DNA from: Opisthocomus hoazin
Taxonomy: Eukaryota > Chordata > Aves > Opisthocomiformes > Opisthocomidae
DNA: 64,000 nucleotides
Assembly: GCF_030867145.1 (NCBI RefSeq)
Contig: NC_134417.1
Location: 10,517,577-10,581,576, forward strand
Direction: 5' to 3'
Part shown: one piece after another, positions 1-14,000 of the stretch
Layout: every line of letters starts with the position of its first letter
How positions within the stretch are numbered: the first letter of the stretch is position 1
The notes under the pieces: generated by a model
What the model was told of the DNA's origin: nothing
The model's database searches: none
The model's input: only the letters and a program-made list of their open reading frames with translations
Program-made: the position numbers and the translations under genes

Positions 1-3000
1 CTGCAAAAGAATGAAAATCGGTCTTGCTGAGTTATATTTATTATTCACTTTGCTCCAGGCATTCACATGATCTCATAGAGGCTAGATCAGGTTGGGTCAT
101 GAATAGACGCTTGCTTTCTAAATCTACTTAACTCTATAAACAAAGCCAAAGGAATTGAATGGGATCAAACTCCGGGGTTGGCACAGGACAGGTTTACAAT
201 CGGTCAGTGCTAACTGCAAACATATTTTTTTAACTATCTAAATTCTGTTAGAGTAGCCAGCATTTTTGGAGGCTTCCGATACAACACTGCAGGAGTTATC
301 AAGGAAAGGACTTCCCAAGTTAGAGAAAGAGGGGGAAACGGAGGAAAGGCTTCATATGAGGAGAAATTTAAAATCATGGACTTTATGGGACACCAAAGAG
401 GAAGAGGGGGAAAAAATCTGAAACAATGAAGTTGCTGTTTGCTTCATCTTGACTGGGAAACAAGAGGCAGGAGACAGTCTTGGTTGTTCTAGGCTGGCAC
501 CAAGGATCATGTAGAACGCTTACTGGTGTATATACTTTCACTAATCACTTTTACCCTTCATTTATCTGTTCTATAGTTCTTAAATGAATATGCACAGTAG
601 CACACAATATGCGCGAAGAAATTTAACAGCACAGTTTAATGGTGTCCCATGGAAGAAAGAGTCCTTTTCAGTTGTGACATGAGATCAAGAGATAAATAGT
701 ATAATGCAAAACTACTTCCAACAAGGCTGTAGTCCTAATCAAACAGAAGTCAAACCTTCATTGCGATGTGGACAACTGTAATAGTATCAGAATGGGACAG
801 ACTACTAGCAATAGTGACCAGAATGTTTTTTCAGACAGTGATTTCTTGCTAATGAATAGTAGTGCAAATCTGTTTATAGCACAGAGTTATCTAAGATTAA
901 GAGAAATAAAAAACAACAGGTATGCAAGCTCTTCTAAAACCCAATATAGCAAGCAATGCATAAGTATACTGGTTTTACATAAATATTAAATAAAAGTTCA
1001 GCTATTTGCTTCTACTTTTGTTCCAACTTGCCCAATTTTGATACATTCAAGTATGGCCGTAGCAATTTTCTTTCCTTACTCCCATAGTCATTTTTTCTCT
1101 AGCTAAAATCTCAATTATCTTATCCACTTACAAGGAAGAAGGCTTTCTATGTTGACAATTAAAATATTTTCAAATGGACAACTAGAAGACAAAGTCTTAA
1201 TTCCCATTGCATTCAGTCAGCTGCACAGTTTTCTTACACTGTCCTGGTAACCATAGCTTTAACTAATCATACTTAGACTGCATTCAAAAATATGTAGAGA
1301 AAGAAAGGTCATTATGCCAAAAACAGTGGGGCAAGATTTGAGGTCCTACTTTCCTATGGAAAGTTCAGAGTATACCACACTCCTGACAGCCATTCTACTT
1401 TACTCATAAACCTAAATATATTTAGGAGTTTAATTTTATGTGTCTATTCTCTTATTTTTTTTACTATTTTAGTGAAGAGATGTGAAGTACAAGGGCTATA
1501 GTTATGTCATACGCAGCTTACAATGGTTTTCGGTTTACAAAATGTAAATACACTTCACTTGTCGCTGGTAATTACAAATAAACAAAGGTGATTTATACTA
1601 GCTCTAAGACTTTTGTTCTGCCTTAATATTAGAAGAAATCTTTGTTATGGATTGACTATAAGTCTGCTCCAAATAGAGAAATAACCTGTTTGTTCACTTT
1701 ACTAGCTAAATTTCCAGTGGGCAATGCTTCCACTGAAAGTCTAAAAAGGAAGGTAACATTCTAAAATCTGTAAAATGGCAATGTCATCAAATACCAATCA
1801 TAGTGTTTCATACGTCAACAAAAACCCCTCAAATGAAACTAGCAACAATATTTTCCTCACAGTCTGCTGACAAAGTGGAACCCTTATCAGATGGGCACAC
1901 CTTAACTTTGAAACTATAGAACTGCTGTTTTATCAGCAGATAGACATTCCGACTTCTCTGAAAATCTCCCTTTCATTACTGTGTGGAGGAGGATGTAGGG
2001 AAGTGACCATTAGCAATGTGTGAAACAAACTGCTTAGGTTCTTACTCAGATGTTAGACTATCACTTGTAAGTTGGACCTATGACATCTATCTAGCACAAA
2101 GTCAACATCATGATACAATGAGCATCTTTCCTATGGATAATAATTCCTATGCATTACACCAGGTGTATTAAAAATAATGCACTTTGCTAAATAGTTTGTC
2201 CCCCAGTGCACTTTTTAAGGGAAATAAAAGTTAACAGAAACTTTCCATTGAAACTGGAACTCTATTTGGAAGTATTCAGACAACAACAAAGATACAGAAT
2301 AACACATGAATGGTCATGCCCCAGCTAGTCTAATGAAGGATTTGGTTGCAGTTCTTGGAAGAGTTTGAATAACATGTTTAATCAATTCATAATAGGTCTG
2401 ACCTTGTGTGTTTCTAACATAAATGATACCTTAGCAGAAGAATAATGAGACAATTTGCCCTTGCTCCCCTGTAATTCTTAGATTACCATGTCCAATGGAA
2501 GATTATGAGAGAAATACCCTACATCTGATTCCCTGTGGTAAAAGAGACTAAAAAATAAAGAAAAAAAAAAAAATAGGTGGACTGGTCTACATATATCAGT
2601 GTAACTCAATACATATACTGATGTAGCTCATCCAGATGCTGTCTTTCTCATTCAGCCTCTGCAATAGCCCCTGATGCTGCAGCTGTTTTAACAGGTCTGA
2701 ATAAAGACTTGTTACCTTGGAGGGCTAAGGTTGGCTTTTCAGCTGGTCTGGATGACATTATTGTTCCATTCCCTTTTGCCAGCACATACGTGAATTTTCT
2801 AGAATCTTTTTGTGCTTTCAGCAAGTGTTTGCTGAGGAGGCCACCTCATCCTTAATTTTGACAGCTAGCCTGTGCTAGCTAGTGAAAAGGGAAAAAATAT
2901 GGTGCTAGGCAACAAAATTTATACTGTTGCCCTTATCTCAACTTCTTTACAGAGAAGGATTATTTAATAAATTGTACACTTCTGACATTTTAGGCTTACA

Positions 3001-4977
3001 TACTGCACAATGCTAGAGGCTTTCAACAATTATTTGTTTCCTGCACTTTAAAGACAGGATTAAGGAAGATACAAAACTTTGTGGAACCAGCCTGGGAGCA
3101 GGTTTCAGACACAAAAGCAGATAAAGCAGATGTTTTGCATTCTAGGAAGCTAACAATAAGATAAACAAATCTTTTGTTTTGTCATGGGTAGTCTCCACAA
3201 AAGCTAGGAAAGCAAAGTTAGTGTGTCATAGTGTAAAGGCAGAACACAGCAAAGTTTAGAAATCAACAGGATTGTAGAATTTAAAAAAGATTAAGAAATC
3301 CTATGGAAAATAATTCATCACCATACCTTAGTATAGAAAATATATCTATCTGAAGTGGTGTTTAGTTAAGCTATATTTTGTGTAGCCTCTGATAAGTACT
3401 TCTAATTCTTGCATATTGATTAACAGAAATGATTGCATGAGATATAAATTCATATTATATTGGAGAGATTTTATCCGTCAGTGTGTATATGTATTTCAGA
3501 GCTGTTTCAGAAAACAATACCATTCTCAGACTTACATTTGCACAACTGAATTTATTTTGAAGAATTTATTACACTTCTATTTGGCACTTAGGTCTATATC
3601 GTTGGAAGTATTTAGAAAACTAACTGCAACTGCATGAATCATAGTTCAGCTTACCTGTGGTGGGGAGGACAGCTCAGGAAAAAGCCACTATGATTTCAAT
3701 GAGTATTTATTATTGACTGATTATGGCCATGTAATTTAGAACTTCCAGGCAACTGAGAGACAACCAGAATCAGGGAAATTCCCTCTAGTTTCAAAGTCAG
3801 TTGTTTTTAAATGGCACTTCAGATCAGGGTTTTGGTATCCAAAACAATCTATTCAGTAGCACTGAGAGACACTGCAATGCTGCTAGTCAAAATACTTTTC
3901 CTGGGATGCCCTTTTGTTAACACAGTGTTACAGAGATAGACACATCCTACGCCCCTATTATGAAAATGCTACAGCATGGGGGACTTTCGTATAGACATAA
4001 TCCTGGAGGATTAGGATAGGATCCAAGGACACCAGGGCAGTGATCATGACCCAACAAAGCATGTGGCTAGCTGCAGAAGCACAGGAAGGAAAAGGTGCAT
4101 CTTGCTTTTGTGGCAACTCAGGTTGTACACAAAAAAATCAGACATGCAGCTCTTCTAAAAACTGATCCACCACATTCAAGCTTTCTAACCCTAAACTTTA
4201 ACATCAGTACTTTGAAAGAAAACAATTTTCATCACTAACTGGCAATTTTTCAGTTGTTCAATAATGAGGATGTGTACATAAATTAGTCATTTCTCATATA
4301 ACATTTAAATTGTTTGCTATCACTATAGACATATGTATTTTGAGAAAAAACATCCAAGATAACAAACTAGTAATCACTGGACCATATTTCAATTGACGAA
4401 TAACAACATGCACAGTTGCTAATTTTAGTGTATAATAAGAAAATGCCTTGGCTTCATTGAATGTTTTATAATCATTTATAAGGTAAAGACAATTCAGGTT
4501 TTTTTCATACTTAGTGCATCAAGCTAGTAAAATAAAAAGTCTGCAAGCTTTTTCAGAATCACCTAACCCAAATAAGAAACACCTCCTTTCTCATAAAACT
4601 AGTAAATGGCATAGACTTTCTCTTTTAACCAACCTAGTAGAAAACAAGCATAGATTTCTAAACTTAATATATATTAAGAATGACCTTTATCTAACTACTA
4701 GATTGATCTCAAAGAATCCTTAGCAGAAAAAAGGCACCACGATTATTACAAATCTAATTTACCAGCAAACCTGTTTACAATCTTAACTTCCTTGGATGAC
4801 AGCAGTACTTCGTACCAGTAAGAGAATTATGCTAGTTTGCTATATTCAGAGACTTGTTTATGTCTGAATATTGATTTATTGATATATGTCAACCATATTG
4901 ATTTTAAAGAAAAGCAATGTGCACAAAATGAGCAGTATTTACAACAGTAACTATCATTAGGTCTAATCATCACTTAC
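1..4977 (-). other. COL4A4: COL4A4 intron 4 (part), no gene seen
   Basis: This AT-rich sequence was searched on both strands for Gly-X-Y coding and none was found. There is an A-rich run at about 2560-2575. Short open frames here show no recognisable protein. The next COL4A4 exon must lie left of the window. Confidence 0.7.
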
Positions 4978-5055
4978 TCTTGATCCTTTTTCTGCAAAGC
5001 ACCGGCAAACTGAACAATCCTGTCCACCACATGGGTCAATATATGCATATCCTCC
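4978..5055 (-). CDS. COL4A4: COL4A4 exon 4, 7S domain cysteine cluster
   Basis: This 78-base minus-strand exon has the acceptor aatttttag, the donor gtaagt and phase 0 at both ends. It encodes 26 residues beginning [19 protein letters not shown] and ending FAEKGSR. The four cysteines are the conserved N-terminal set of the 7S domain, which cross-links four type IV collagen molecules through disulphide and lysine-derived bonds. EKGSR marks entry into the Gly-X-Y region. This is the strongest evidence that the minus-strand gene is COL4A4. Confidence 0.93.
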
Positions 5056-8000
5056 CTAAAAATTAAAAGTTTATGGATGTATTAATATGGAGCAGACAAC
5101 AATCACATCATCAAATATTTTCAGCTGGACATATTGTCCAATTAGATGACTTTTAAGGCAAAAGATTTGTCTGCCCTTGCATACCCACAGGGCAATTTCC
5201 TGCTGATGAAGAAATGGCATGGTAGCAAATACCAGAATCATAGAATCATAGGTTGGAAAAAACCTCTAGTATCATCAAGTCCAACCATCAACTGAATGCA
5301 ACCATATCCCAAAGGGCCACCTCTACACGTTTTTTGAACACCTCCAGGGATGATGACTCCACCACCTCCCTGGGCAGCCTATTCCAATGTCTGACCACTC
5401 TTTCAGTAAAGAAATTTTTCCTAAAATCTAATGCAACATGAAGCCATTGCCTCTTGTCGTATTGCTAGTTAGTTGGGAGAAATCAACGCCTGCCTCACTA
5501 CACCCTCCTTTCAGGTAGTTGTAGAGAGCAATAAGGTCCCCCCTCAGCCGCCTCTTCTCCAGACTAAACAGGCCCAGTTCCCTAAGCCGCTCCTCACAAG
5601 ACTTGTTCTCCAGACCCCTCACCAGCCTCATTGCCCTTCTCTGGACACGCTCCAGCAACTCAATGTCTTTCTTGTAGTGAGGGGCCCAAAACCGAACAAT
5701 ATTGTGTAGGTCTTCAGCTTGACATATATGAACCTTTCACAATGCTTGCTTAATAGAATACACACATTAGTACTACATTTAAAATCCTCCCAACCTTTTT
5801 GGATCTCTCATCAGCATAAACATTCTGGCAAAGTACAGGCAATAAGCAAAAGCTTATTACTGTTGCTGTAGTAGGTGAAAGATGTTACCTGCAAGTTATG
5901 TTAAGTAATGCTAAATATTACAGCTAAACACAACTAAGGAAATATTTTAAAAGAGTCAGAATTCAATTTGGAATAATGTGAAATTTGCAACCCATCACAT
6001 TAGGTTAGGAGATTGTTTAACTACTATTAAATGACATAAGTCAAAACAGGCTGAAGAGCAACAAGGCTGCTCAGCGATAAAGCCTTGTATTTATTTCTTG
6101 TCTATTAAATGAAAAAAGAAGTATGTGCATGGCATAATTCTGCATTACCCTCCATTAATTTACTTATTCCTTGTATTAAAACTTTCCATCATTGTCCTCT
6201 TAACAGCAAAGAAGTGACTACTTTGTTTCATCGAATTGCAATGAGAAAAAAAAATATTCGAGGAGAAACTACAACACAACAAAATATAAATTCAGTAATT
6301 TATTGTGTGGTAAGTGAACATGATTTTATTGTTCTTTTCTATTTCCTAAAGTGTAGTATTAAACATATACCAGTTATACACACCATATGTATTTACAAAC
6401 TCACTTAGGTGGTTGGAATGCCCACTAGGTGACATTATTTTTTCAGCAAAATTGTGTAAATTATCAAAGTGGTTTCGAAAAGGATGACAAGGACTTAAAA
6501 GGTTTAAGAATTATTTAGGTAAACAAGTAAACAGTGATAACATGAAAATATTTGCTCAGCGTGGATTTGATTTTTATCAAGGTCAACATTGTTTTGTTAC
6601 TGGTGTTAACATCCACCAGAACACAATAGGCTCAAACTTCAATTTTTCAAAGAGAAAACACTGACAAATATTAGATAAGGAGGAAAAATTCTGTTCTTTC
6701 TATCTACAGAATTTTTAGAATATCTGGTACTCCGAAACCTCAGAACAAGATGGTATGATGGTCTCTTTCACAGACTGCTTCTCTTTCACACACTGGATTT
6801 CCCATGAAATTACTAATCTACTCCACACCAGTCCCTCATCTAGTTATTAAAAGCTTGCCTCTACTGGAATGTCAATGGAATGCAAGTTTCTAATAACATG
6901 TAAGCTGTTACCCTTTGTTTTAATTTAACACTTTTTTTTTTTTAAATACTGCAGTGTTCAACAATTCAACAAAAAAGGGATGACTTTAGGAGAAAAAAAC
7001 AACAAAAAAGAGCTTTTAAATATTTGAAAGAAACAGATGACATACTTGAAAGAAGTTTCAGTGAGGGCATTCCAAACATAAGGTTAACATGGAGGATAGT
7101 ACAGAGAGGAAAATAAAGTAGATATTGAGACTATATTAAATGTGAAATTTTGGCTTCAGAGAGATGTGAATGTGCAGGGAGACCAGTTTAAGAGTGAGGC
7201 TAACATACAGAGAAGGGCTTGAAAGCTAGAATAAGTATAATATACACTATAATGTAGACTCATTGAAGGGACTTCATGAGGAAGGAGACAAACTCAGTGC
7301 ACGAGAGAGGTTTCTTTACATGCAGCTTTCCAAAGGCATCTAGAAGAATCCAAAGGAGACAATTACAAAATAGTTAAGCTGAGCAACAGGAACAGAAAGC
7401 AAAGTGAGAACTGCAGAAACACTGAAAAGAAACATCACAGTTTTCCCATAGAACTATAGGTCTTTTTGGTGTATGTAGTGTTACTTCTTCAAACTTTACC
7501 ATCCTATCTATCACCTGTCTAAAGTAAATATCAATGTCACTTACCCCATCAATTTCTTGTGCTGAAAAAACAATCAGCAGCCACCTGATTTAAAAGAAGG
7601 AGAAAGCTAAATTAAAACTAAACTCCCAACATCTAACCTTCACAGAAATATAGCCTTTAAAAAGTAAGAAGTGTGTACACATGATTAAGTCCTGTTAGGG
7701 GTGATTATTTAGTAAAAGAGTATATTTATAAGGTGTATGCACCATCAAAAAATGGTCAGCACATGCCATATATATTTGTCTTCTTGGATTTGTGAGACTG
7801 AGTACAAACAGATAGGCATGAATAAGCTATGTAAACATCCTTGTAACTTCCCCTTTGTAACCTATTTCCAATTCCACAATTAGGAATGGTCAGAGAGAAA
7901 CAATTCCGGACAGATTTCTGCACCTCCACAGATACCATGGGGTGAAGACTGAGCAGAGATGGAGGTGATCTGCATCTGCCACAAAATAAGTTAGCTGGTG

Positions 8001-11000
8001 CTGTTTTCTTTCACTTGGAGACAGAATGGGAGAACGCAGGAAGCAAAGCCGCACTCAAAATAGCCACATGATTCCAGAGCAGCTGCTGGGGAAGTCCAGC
8101 TCTATGCCAACCATTGCTAACGACAGATTATAAAGCTGAAATCATGTATTTTATGATTTCCACATGCAAAAAAGAGGATAAAGTAAAAAAAAAGGTAACC
8201 CCAAATTTCTGCAGCAATACAGGAAATAAGCATTATTATTAATTATTATTAATATTGACATTATTATTAATGACAACTAAGTTGCTCACTCATTATATGA
8301 AATGATAAATTAGATATGGCCACAACATATAGACTGCTGTGTATTATTCTCTAGGCTATAGTGAAGCCTGTACCAAAATTACTCCAACTGTGCAAACATT
8401 CAGGCATTTAGTGAACTTCCCAAAGTCCTATTGAGAGGTTGATACCTGTATTTTTTCTTTGTTATTCACATGGCCAGCTCTTTGGAGCACTAAGAACTGT
8501 GCCAGCAAAGACATGATTATTCTCCCTGATTATTAATTATTCACAGATTCAGACTCAGGACTGACCAAAGACCTCTACAGTCCCACACAGTCAAATTCTG
8601 CATGCATAAATTAACTATGTATATACACTGATATCTACTGATGAATTCAATACTGACATATTTAACATATTTTAGCCATTTATGTACATTTACTCTATAT
8701 AGTTTTTAAACCTATGTTGCCTGCTACTTTTTTTCAAATACACAGATTTTACAGAAACAAAATATTTGTGAAAATAATCAGAAGTAAGCTCATACTGTCT
8801 CTTGCTAAATGAGAAACAAAGGACTGATTAAACAATGTGGGACTGCCGGATAAACAGCTACAGCAGTAAATGGTGGAGAAGCTTTGTGCACCCCAATAAT
8901 TCATCCTTTAATGCATCAAACAAGTTTGTGTAGAAAAGATTTAACTTCACAGGAACAATTCCGTGAGGTAGCAGACAATAGCATCAGTTTGTGCTGTGAC
9001 TGTTACTAATTTAAGGCCATCTTTGCTTCTAACCTTCTGAACTTGCAGACAGCCTCTGTAAATACTTTTTGCCATATCAACGTTGGCCAGGTGTGAGTTA
9101 TGAAAATGCCAAGTTCTCATGAAGCCCTTGAACAACTGAAATGGAAATCTGATGATGCTGTTCTTGATGATAGCGCTGCAGTCTCACCCTTTTCCAGTCA
9201 TATACAGCAGACACGTGTTTGCCAGATCGTTCTCTGTCATTTCAAAATCCCTGCCTCCTGAAGCCAGACAGACTTTGCCTATGTACTGAAATCAGCACAA
9301 GACAGTTAGAGGTAAGTCATTCACAAATAATGCAGAAAAAAGGCAAGAAGAGCTATTTGGAGAGATGGCTGGGATAGAAGGCTGCTACATTAGGGAACAT
9401 CTGAATAGCAAGCAGCATAGGTTTGCACAAACCAAATAAACATGAAGGACACTGGAGAGTGTTCAGGCATATTAGTGCCATGAAGACAGCCTAGCAGCGA
9501 GGGAGTCAGGTTCACGCAAGGTACATTTGATGGGACAGGTTCCCAGCTAGAAAAGCATAATTTCACATTCCTAAAGAGCCTGGTGCATGAAGTTTAATAA
9601 AGACCTCAAGCAAGAAGGAAAATTGCATTGACTTTTCCTAGAAGATATTACAGAGATGGAATCATTGATCCCATACACCACTCTGAAAATTCCAGGCCAC
9701 GCTGATCCTAATCTTCTGAGGATCATCTTCCTCCAGAAAGAACTCCTGCCACAGCTGCTAGCAGGTATTTTCATCATAGTGTCTAACAGTTTTCCTCATG
9801 CCCTTTAATAATTCTCCCTCATCTGCAAAATTATTCTGGGACGGGCATTCAGGTTTGATTTGGTCATTACTTTTTCTTCTCCAAATATGTTCATCACTAG
9901 AATGTAGGAATATCTTTCCTCTTAAAACACACTCAGAACTACAGTTCCTGTTTCCTACCATTTAAATAGTGTAGTACCTGAAATTTAAATGGTATAAACT
10001 TATAGACCAGCAATCAATTTCAAATAAAATAAATTATATAAAATAAAATACAGGCTTATCAAATTTAAGACAGGCTACAAATCATTTAACTGTTGATTTC
10101 TTATTACTGTTAAATTCATAGCTAAGACTGTATCTCAGTGACTGTAGTTAAAAAAATTAGTGATCTGTAAAACTCACCAGGCAGCTGTGATAAGCCACTC
10201 AATCCGTTCAAACGAATCCTTTGTTAATGCCATTCACACTGTTCGAGGATCTGTATATGCAGCACTTTTTCTCTTTTTTTTTTTTTAAACAGCAGGTCTT
10301 CTCTTTCCTTCTGTTTGTGGATGGTCTATAAACACTATTCCATACTGTTGTTGTTTTCCCCTCTGAACCTGTTTATATTAAAATATACATCTGATGTACA
10401 AACATGAATAATTACCAGATAACCAAAATATGTCTTAACCATTTACATATGTCATACTGCACAGCTTTATGTGTGCACTACATTATATTATTCCTATTCA
10501 GGCCTTATTTTATCAGCAATCCAGTTATTTCAAGGGGACTATACGTGAAATTACAAATCAACATAAAAAAGGTACAAGATTTCAGCCTAGCAAAGAGACA
10601 GTCTTCACTCAGTGCTTGAAATAATGAGCAAAGAGCATCTTGTATCATTATTTCTTAAAAAGTTATCATATCCACCATTTTAGCTAAAGGCATTAAAAAA
10701 AAAGTGACACTTGTCTATGGTAAAGACATAATGAACTTATAAAATAAAATCAAGACAATATTTGCTATACTTTCAAGACAGTGTCGTCTGCAAACTGGGC
10801 TGGACTAGAGTCTGTGTGCACATTTGAGCAAAGGAGGACTACTCCGAATGCAGAATAAGCCATATGCATTTTCAGCTCAGGAGTTCTACTCATATGCATG
10901 GACAGATCACAATCATTGGAAACGTTACCTAGATTTTTTTAACTTTCTATTTAGGCCATTCTTTCCACAGCTTTTGCCAGAATTTAGGGAGCTAGAAGCC

Positions 11001-14000
11001 TTAAGTGCAGGACTGACCAGAGGCCTCTACAGTTCCAGTCAGCCCATAAATTAACTACACAGTGCATCTGTGACCTCTGACTTAGGTCCAACAGCATATA
11101 TGCAGTTTTATGTGCAAATGTGCTGCACCAACCTTTCTGTAAGATCAAGCTTCACAAATCCAGAGAAATGGCTAGCTCCTGTGCAAACTTTTACATCCCC
11201 CAAATAAGAAAACAGCTGTAATCCTTTGTAATAAGGCACACCTTGCAAATGATTCATGGTAGTTATTTCAAACTGAGGATTTAAGAGGCTAGGCTTTTCC
11301 TAGGACAGACAGATTACCACAGGCTTTTATTTTTTAGTGTTGTAGTCTTCCAAATGTGGGGAGATTAACTAGAGTGAATTGACAGGGGTTCGCATCCTTT
11401 GGAGAAGTCTCCTGAGTAAGCACAGACAATCACTTACTGAGAAAGGAGCACGGACGTGAACCTGCAGCAAACTGGATGCTCTCTGATAGTTGTTCAGCAA
11501 CAAGCAGCTATCTTTTCTTTGTAAAACAAATGATTGTACAGTTCCTGAAACATTACTGTCTTGCTTTCTATTAACATCTTTCTAACCAGAACTAATCTAT
11601 AAATCATATTGACTCCTATGGGTATGCAGAGTATATCCATATCCCGCAATCTGAAGAAGAGACTTTGTAAGCTACCACGCACTAACTAATGAATATATAG
11701 CCCGAGGGCAGCCAATCCATGCTGCAAGAACACATTCTATGTGTACTGTACAGTACTTCATTCATCTGCCAAATTCTTAGTTTCTTTCTGTGCCCCAACT
11801 GCCCATCTATAAAAAAAAAACAACAAACTCCGTCACTCTTAGTAATAACATAATATTCCAATAACGTTCCTACCTCACTGATTTTTTACATTAATAACAT
11901 AAATATTATAAGCAAGATTATAAGGCAATAAAATACTGCAGGGACAGATTGCCTTAAATGGAAAATCCAAGCCTGTTATAAAGTGTTAGACTTGCAGAAA
12001 TTTGTTTCTGTTGCCCATTATCCATCTTGCTATTTAAATATCCAAACAGCTTCTATTGAAATTTGGTACATTTGCTTTGTATTGGCAGAAAACCTTTTGT
12101 TTTCAAATTAAAATCCATTTTGATCCAACCCATTGACACAGTTTGAAATCATACTTAATGCATGAGTAAAAGACTTAAACCACTCTGCTTGCTGTTTCGT
12201 CATGGCTATCAAAAACTCATCATTTTCTGAACAAGCTTCCTATAGTTCGAAGTGTTCAGCAGCCAGTGCAATAATATAAGGACTACAAAGTGTTATTTAG
12301 ATTGATATATCAAACTGATCTCATCCTTTATGTTATGAAGTAATCACAAGTTACCTCAAGAAAATACCTAATTCGAAAGAATATAAAATACCCCAGAACA
12401 ACATGCTGAAAACCACCAAAGGAACAGGTTTCATACAAGTATAACCAAACCTCAGCTCATAAAATTCTCAAAAGCCAGAGGGGGAAAAGCTGGCACTATA
12501 ACATAGCCTAGGTGTTTAGTTTCTAGACAAGGACCAAGAAGGAAGACAGTTTATTCCTGGGGACTCTGACAAAATAAGACCACAGGACATGAGACATAGT
12601 TTGAGGCAGACACACTGCTACAGTTATTGAGGTATAAAAAATTAGAGCAGCCCTAACTACATTCTTATTACATCCAAATAAATCAACATCATGTGTAACA
12701 AGACCATTGAAGTTGCAAAGTCAAGGATTCAGAAGTCAGGAAGTAAAAATTAGGGCTGTGTGCCCAATGTTAATGTAGTTCTTCTATGCATATGATTAGG
12801 ATAGTCAATTTAAGTACAAGAACACATATGCTGTTTTCCATAGGACTTCTGCCTCATTCACGATGGATATATTCCATACTCTTCTCATTCTTTTCCTTAA
12901 GCCCTGTTTTTTTCTTTTACAGTGTCCTGTGAAACTTTGTACTTTATACTAGGTTTGTACAACTGTAATGTTTCCCACAAAAATAGTCCTTATCTGTAAA
13001 AAGAGAAAATACTGTTATCCCTGTTTTACCATAGAGAACTGAGGAAACAAAATCAAAGCTAAAATCATTAAATATCAATTACTGTGAAAAAAACAAACTT
13101 TAATTTGTTGCAGATTTCAATTGCTTTCCAGTATTAATGTTGACCTCTCTGTTGTTCATGCACTAGTGTTTTTTCAGTAAAGTACCACTACAGGCAGCTG
13201 CAGGTATACATTTTGGCACAACTGATGTTAAGCCTGCCTGGCCAGCTGTTTTACTAGACAACACCATCTCTCCGAGTTTGTAGCTCTCTGAAGATATTGT
13301 GGACTACAGCAGTATCAGCAACAGAATCTGCATCAAGGTTTCATAGACTTTCTTTGGATGGATGCCATCAGTTATGGTAGCAACAAGCAGCAGAGATAAC
13401 ATCAGTGGCTGATCTTACCTTTGCTCCAGCTCAATGCTACTCTGAAGTCACTTACCTGTCCTAGAAACTCACATACAGGCATCTACGCTTTTGTACTACA
13501 ATCTCACAAGGCAACATTACTTGCTGTTTCTTAACTATAACACACACAACTGCCATCCAGCTGCTCAACGTCAGTGAAATAGGTGGTACTGGGATAAGAC
13601 TGGGCTTGAAGAGGACTTTTTTTTAAATGCTGTCTTCCCGTTGCATCTCGCTTGTTAGCACTTTCTCATCTTTTCTTTAAGCATGCTGACTTTTTTTGAA
13701 ATTTCCACACAAGTTTTTCATCATTTGGAAACTGACTCAATATCTTTGTCCTGCATATATTCATTTATTTCTCCTTATCGTGGTTTGTGTGCTTTCTTCT
13801 GTTTCTTCCAGTATTTCTTGGGCCTAGTATTCAAGAGCTCTCCTTTTAAGTACTATCTTCTTTACTCAGTGAGACTTATACTGTTCATCCTGCATCTGAA
13901 TTTGCATCATTTCTGAGGACTGACCACTCTCTTCCACTGTAGTCTTGCTTGCTCTGACCTTGCTGCCTCAGAGATTCTTGCACCTTTTTTCCCTTTTGTG

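Larger units (their letters stand above)
7585..10177 (-). other. COL4A4: COL4A4 intron 2
   Basis: AT-rich intron with an ATT-rich low-complexity tract (8231-8273). One member of a short repeat pair lies at 8556-8617 and resembles 11008-11057. No coding signal was seen. Confidence 0.7.

Noticed and set aside
1..4970. Search for more COL4A4 exons (Gly-X-Y on the minus strand)
   Set aside because: No run of Gly-X-Y codons with splice sites was found, so the next exon is probably outside the window.
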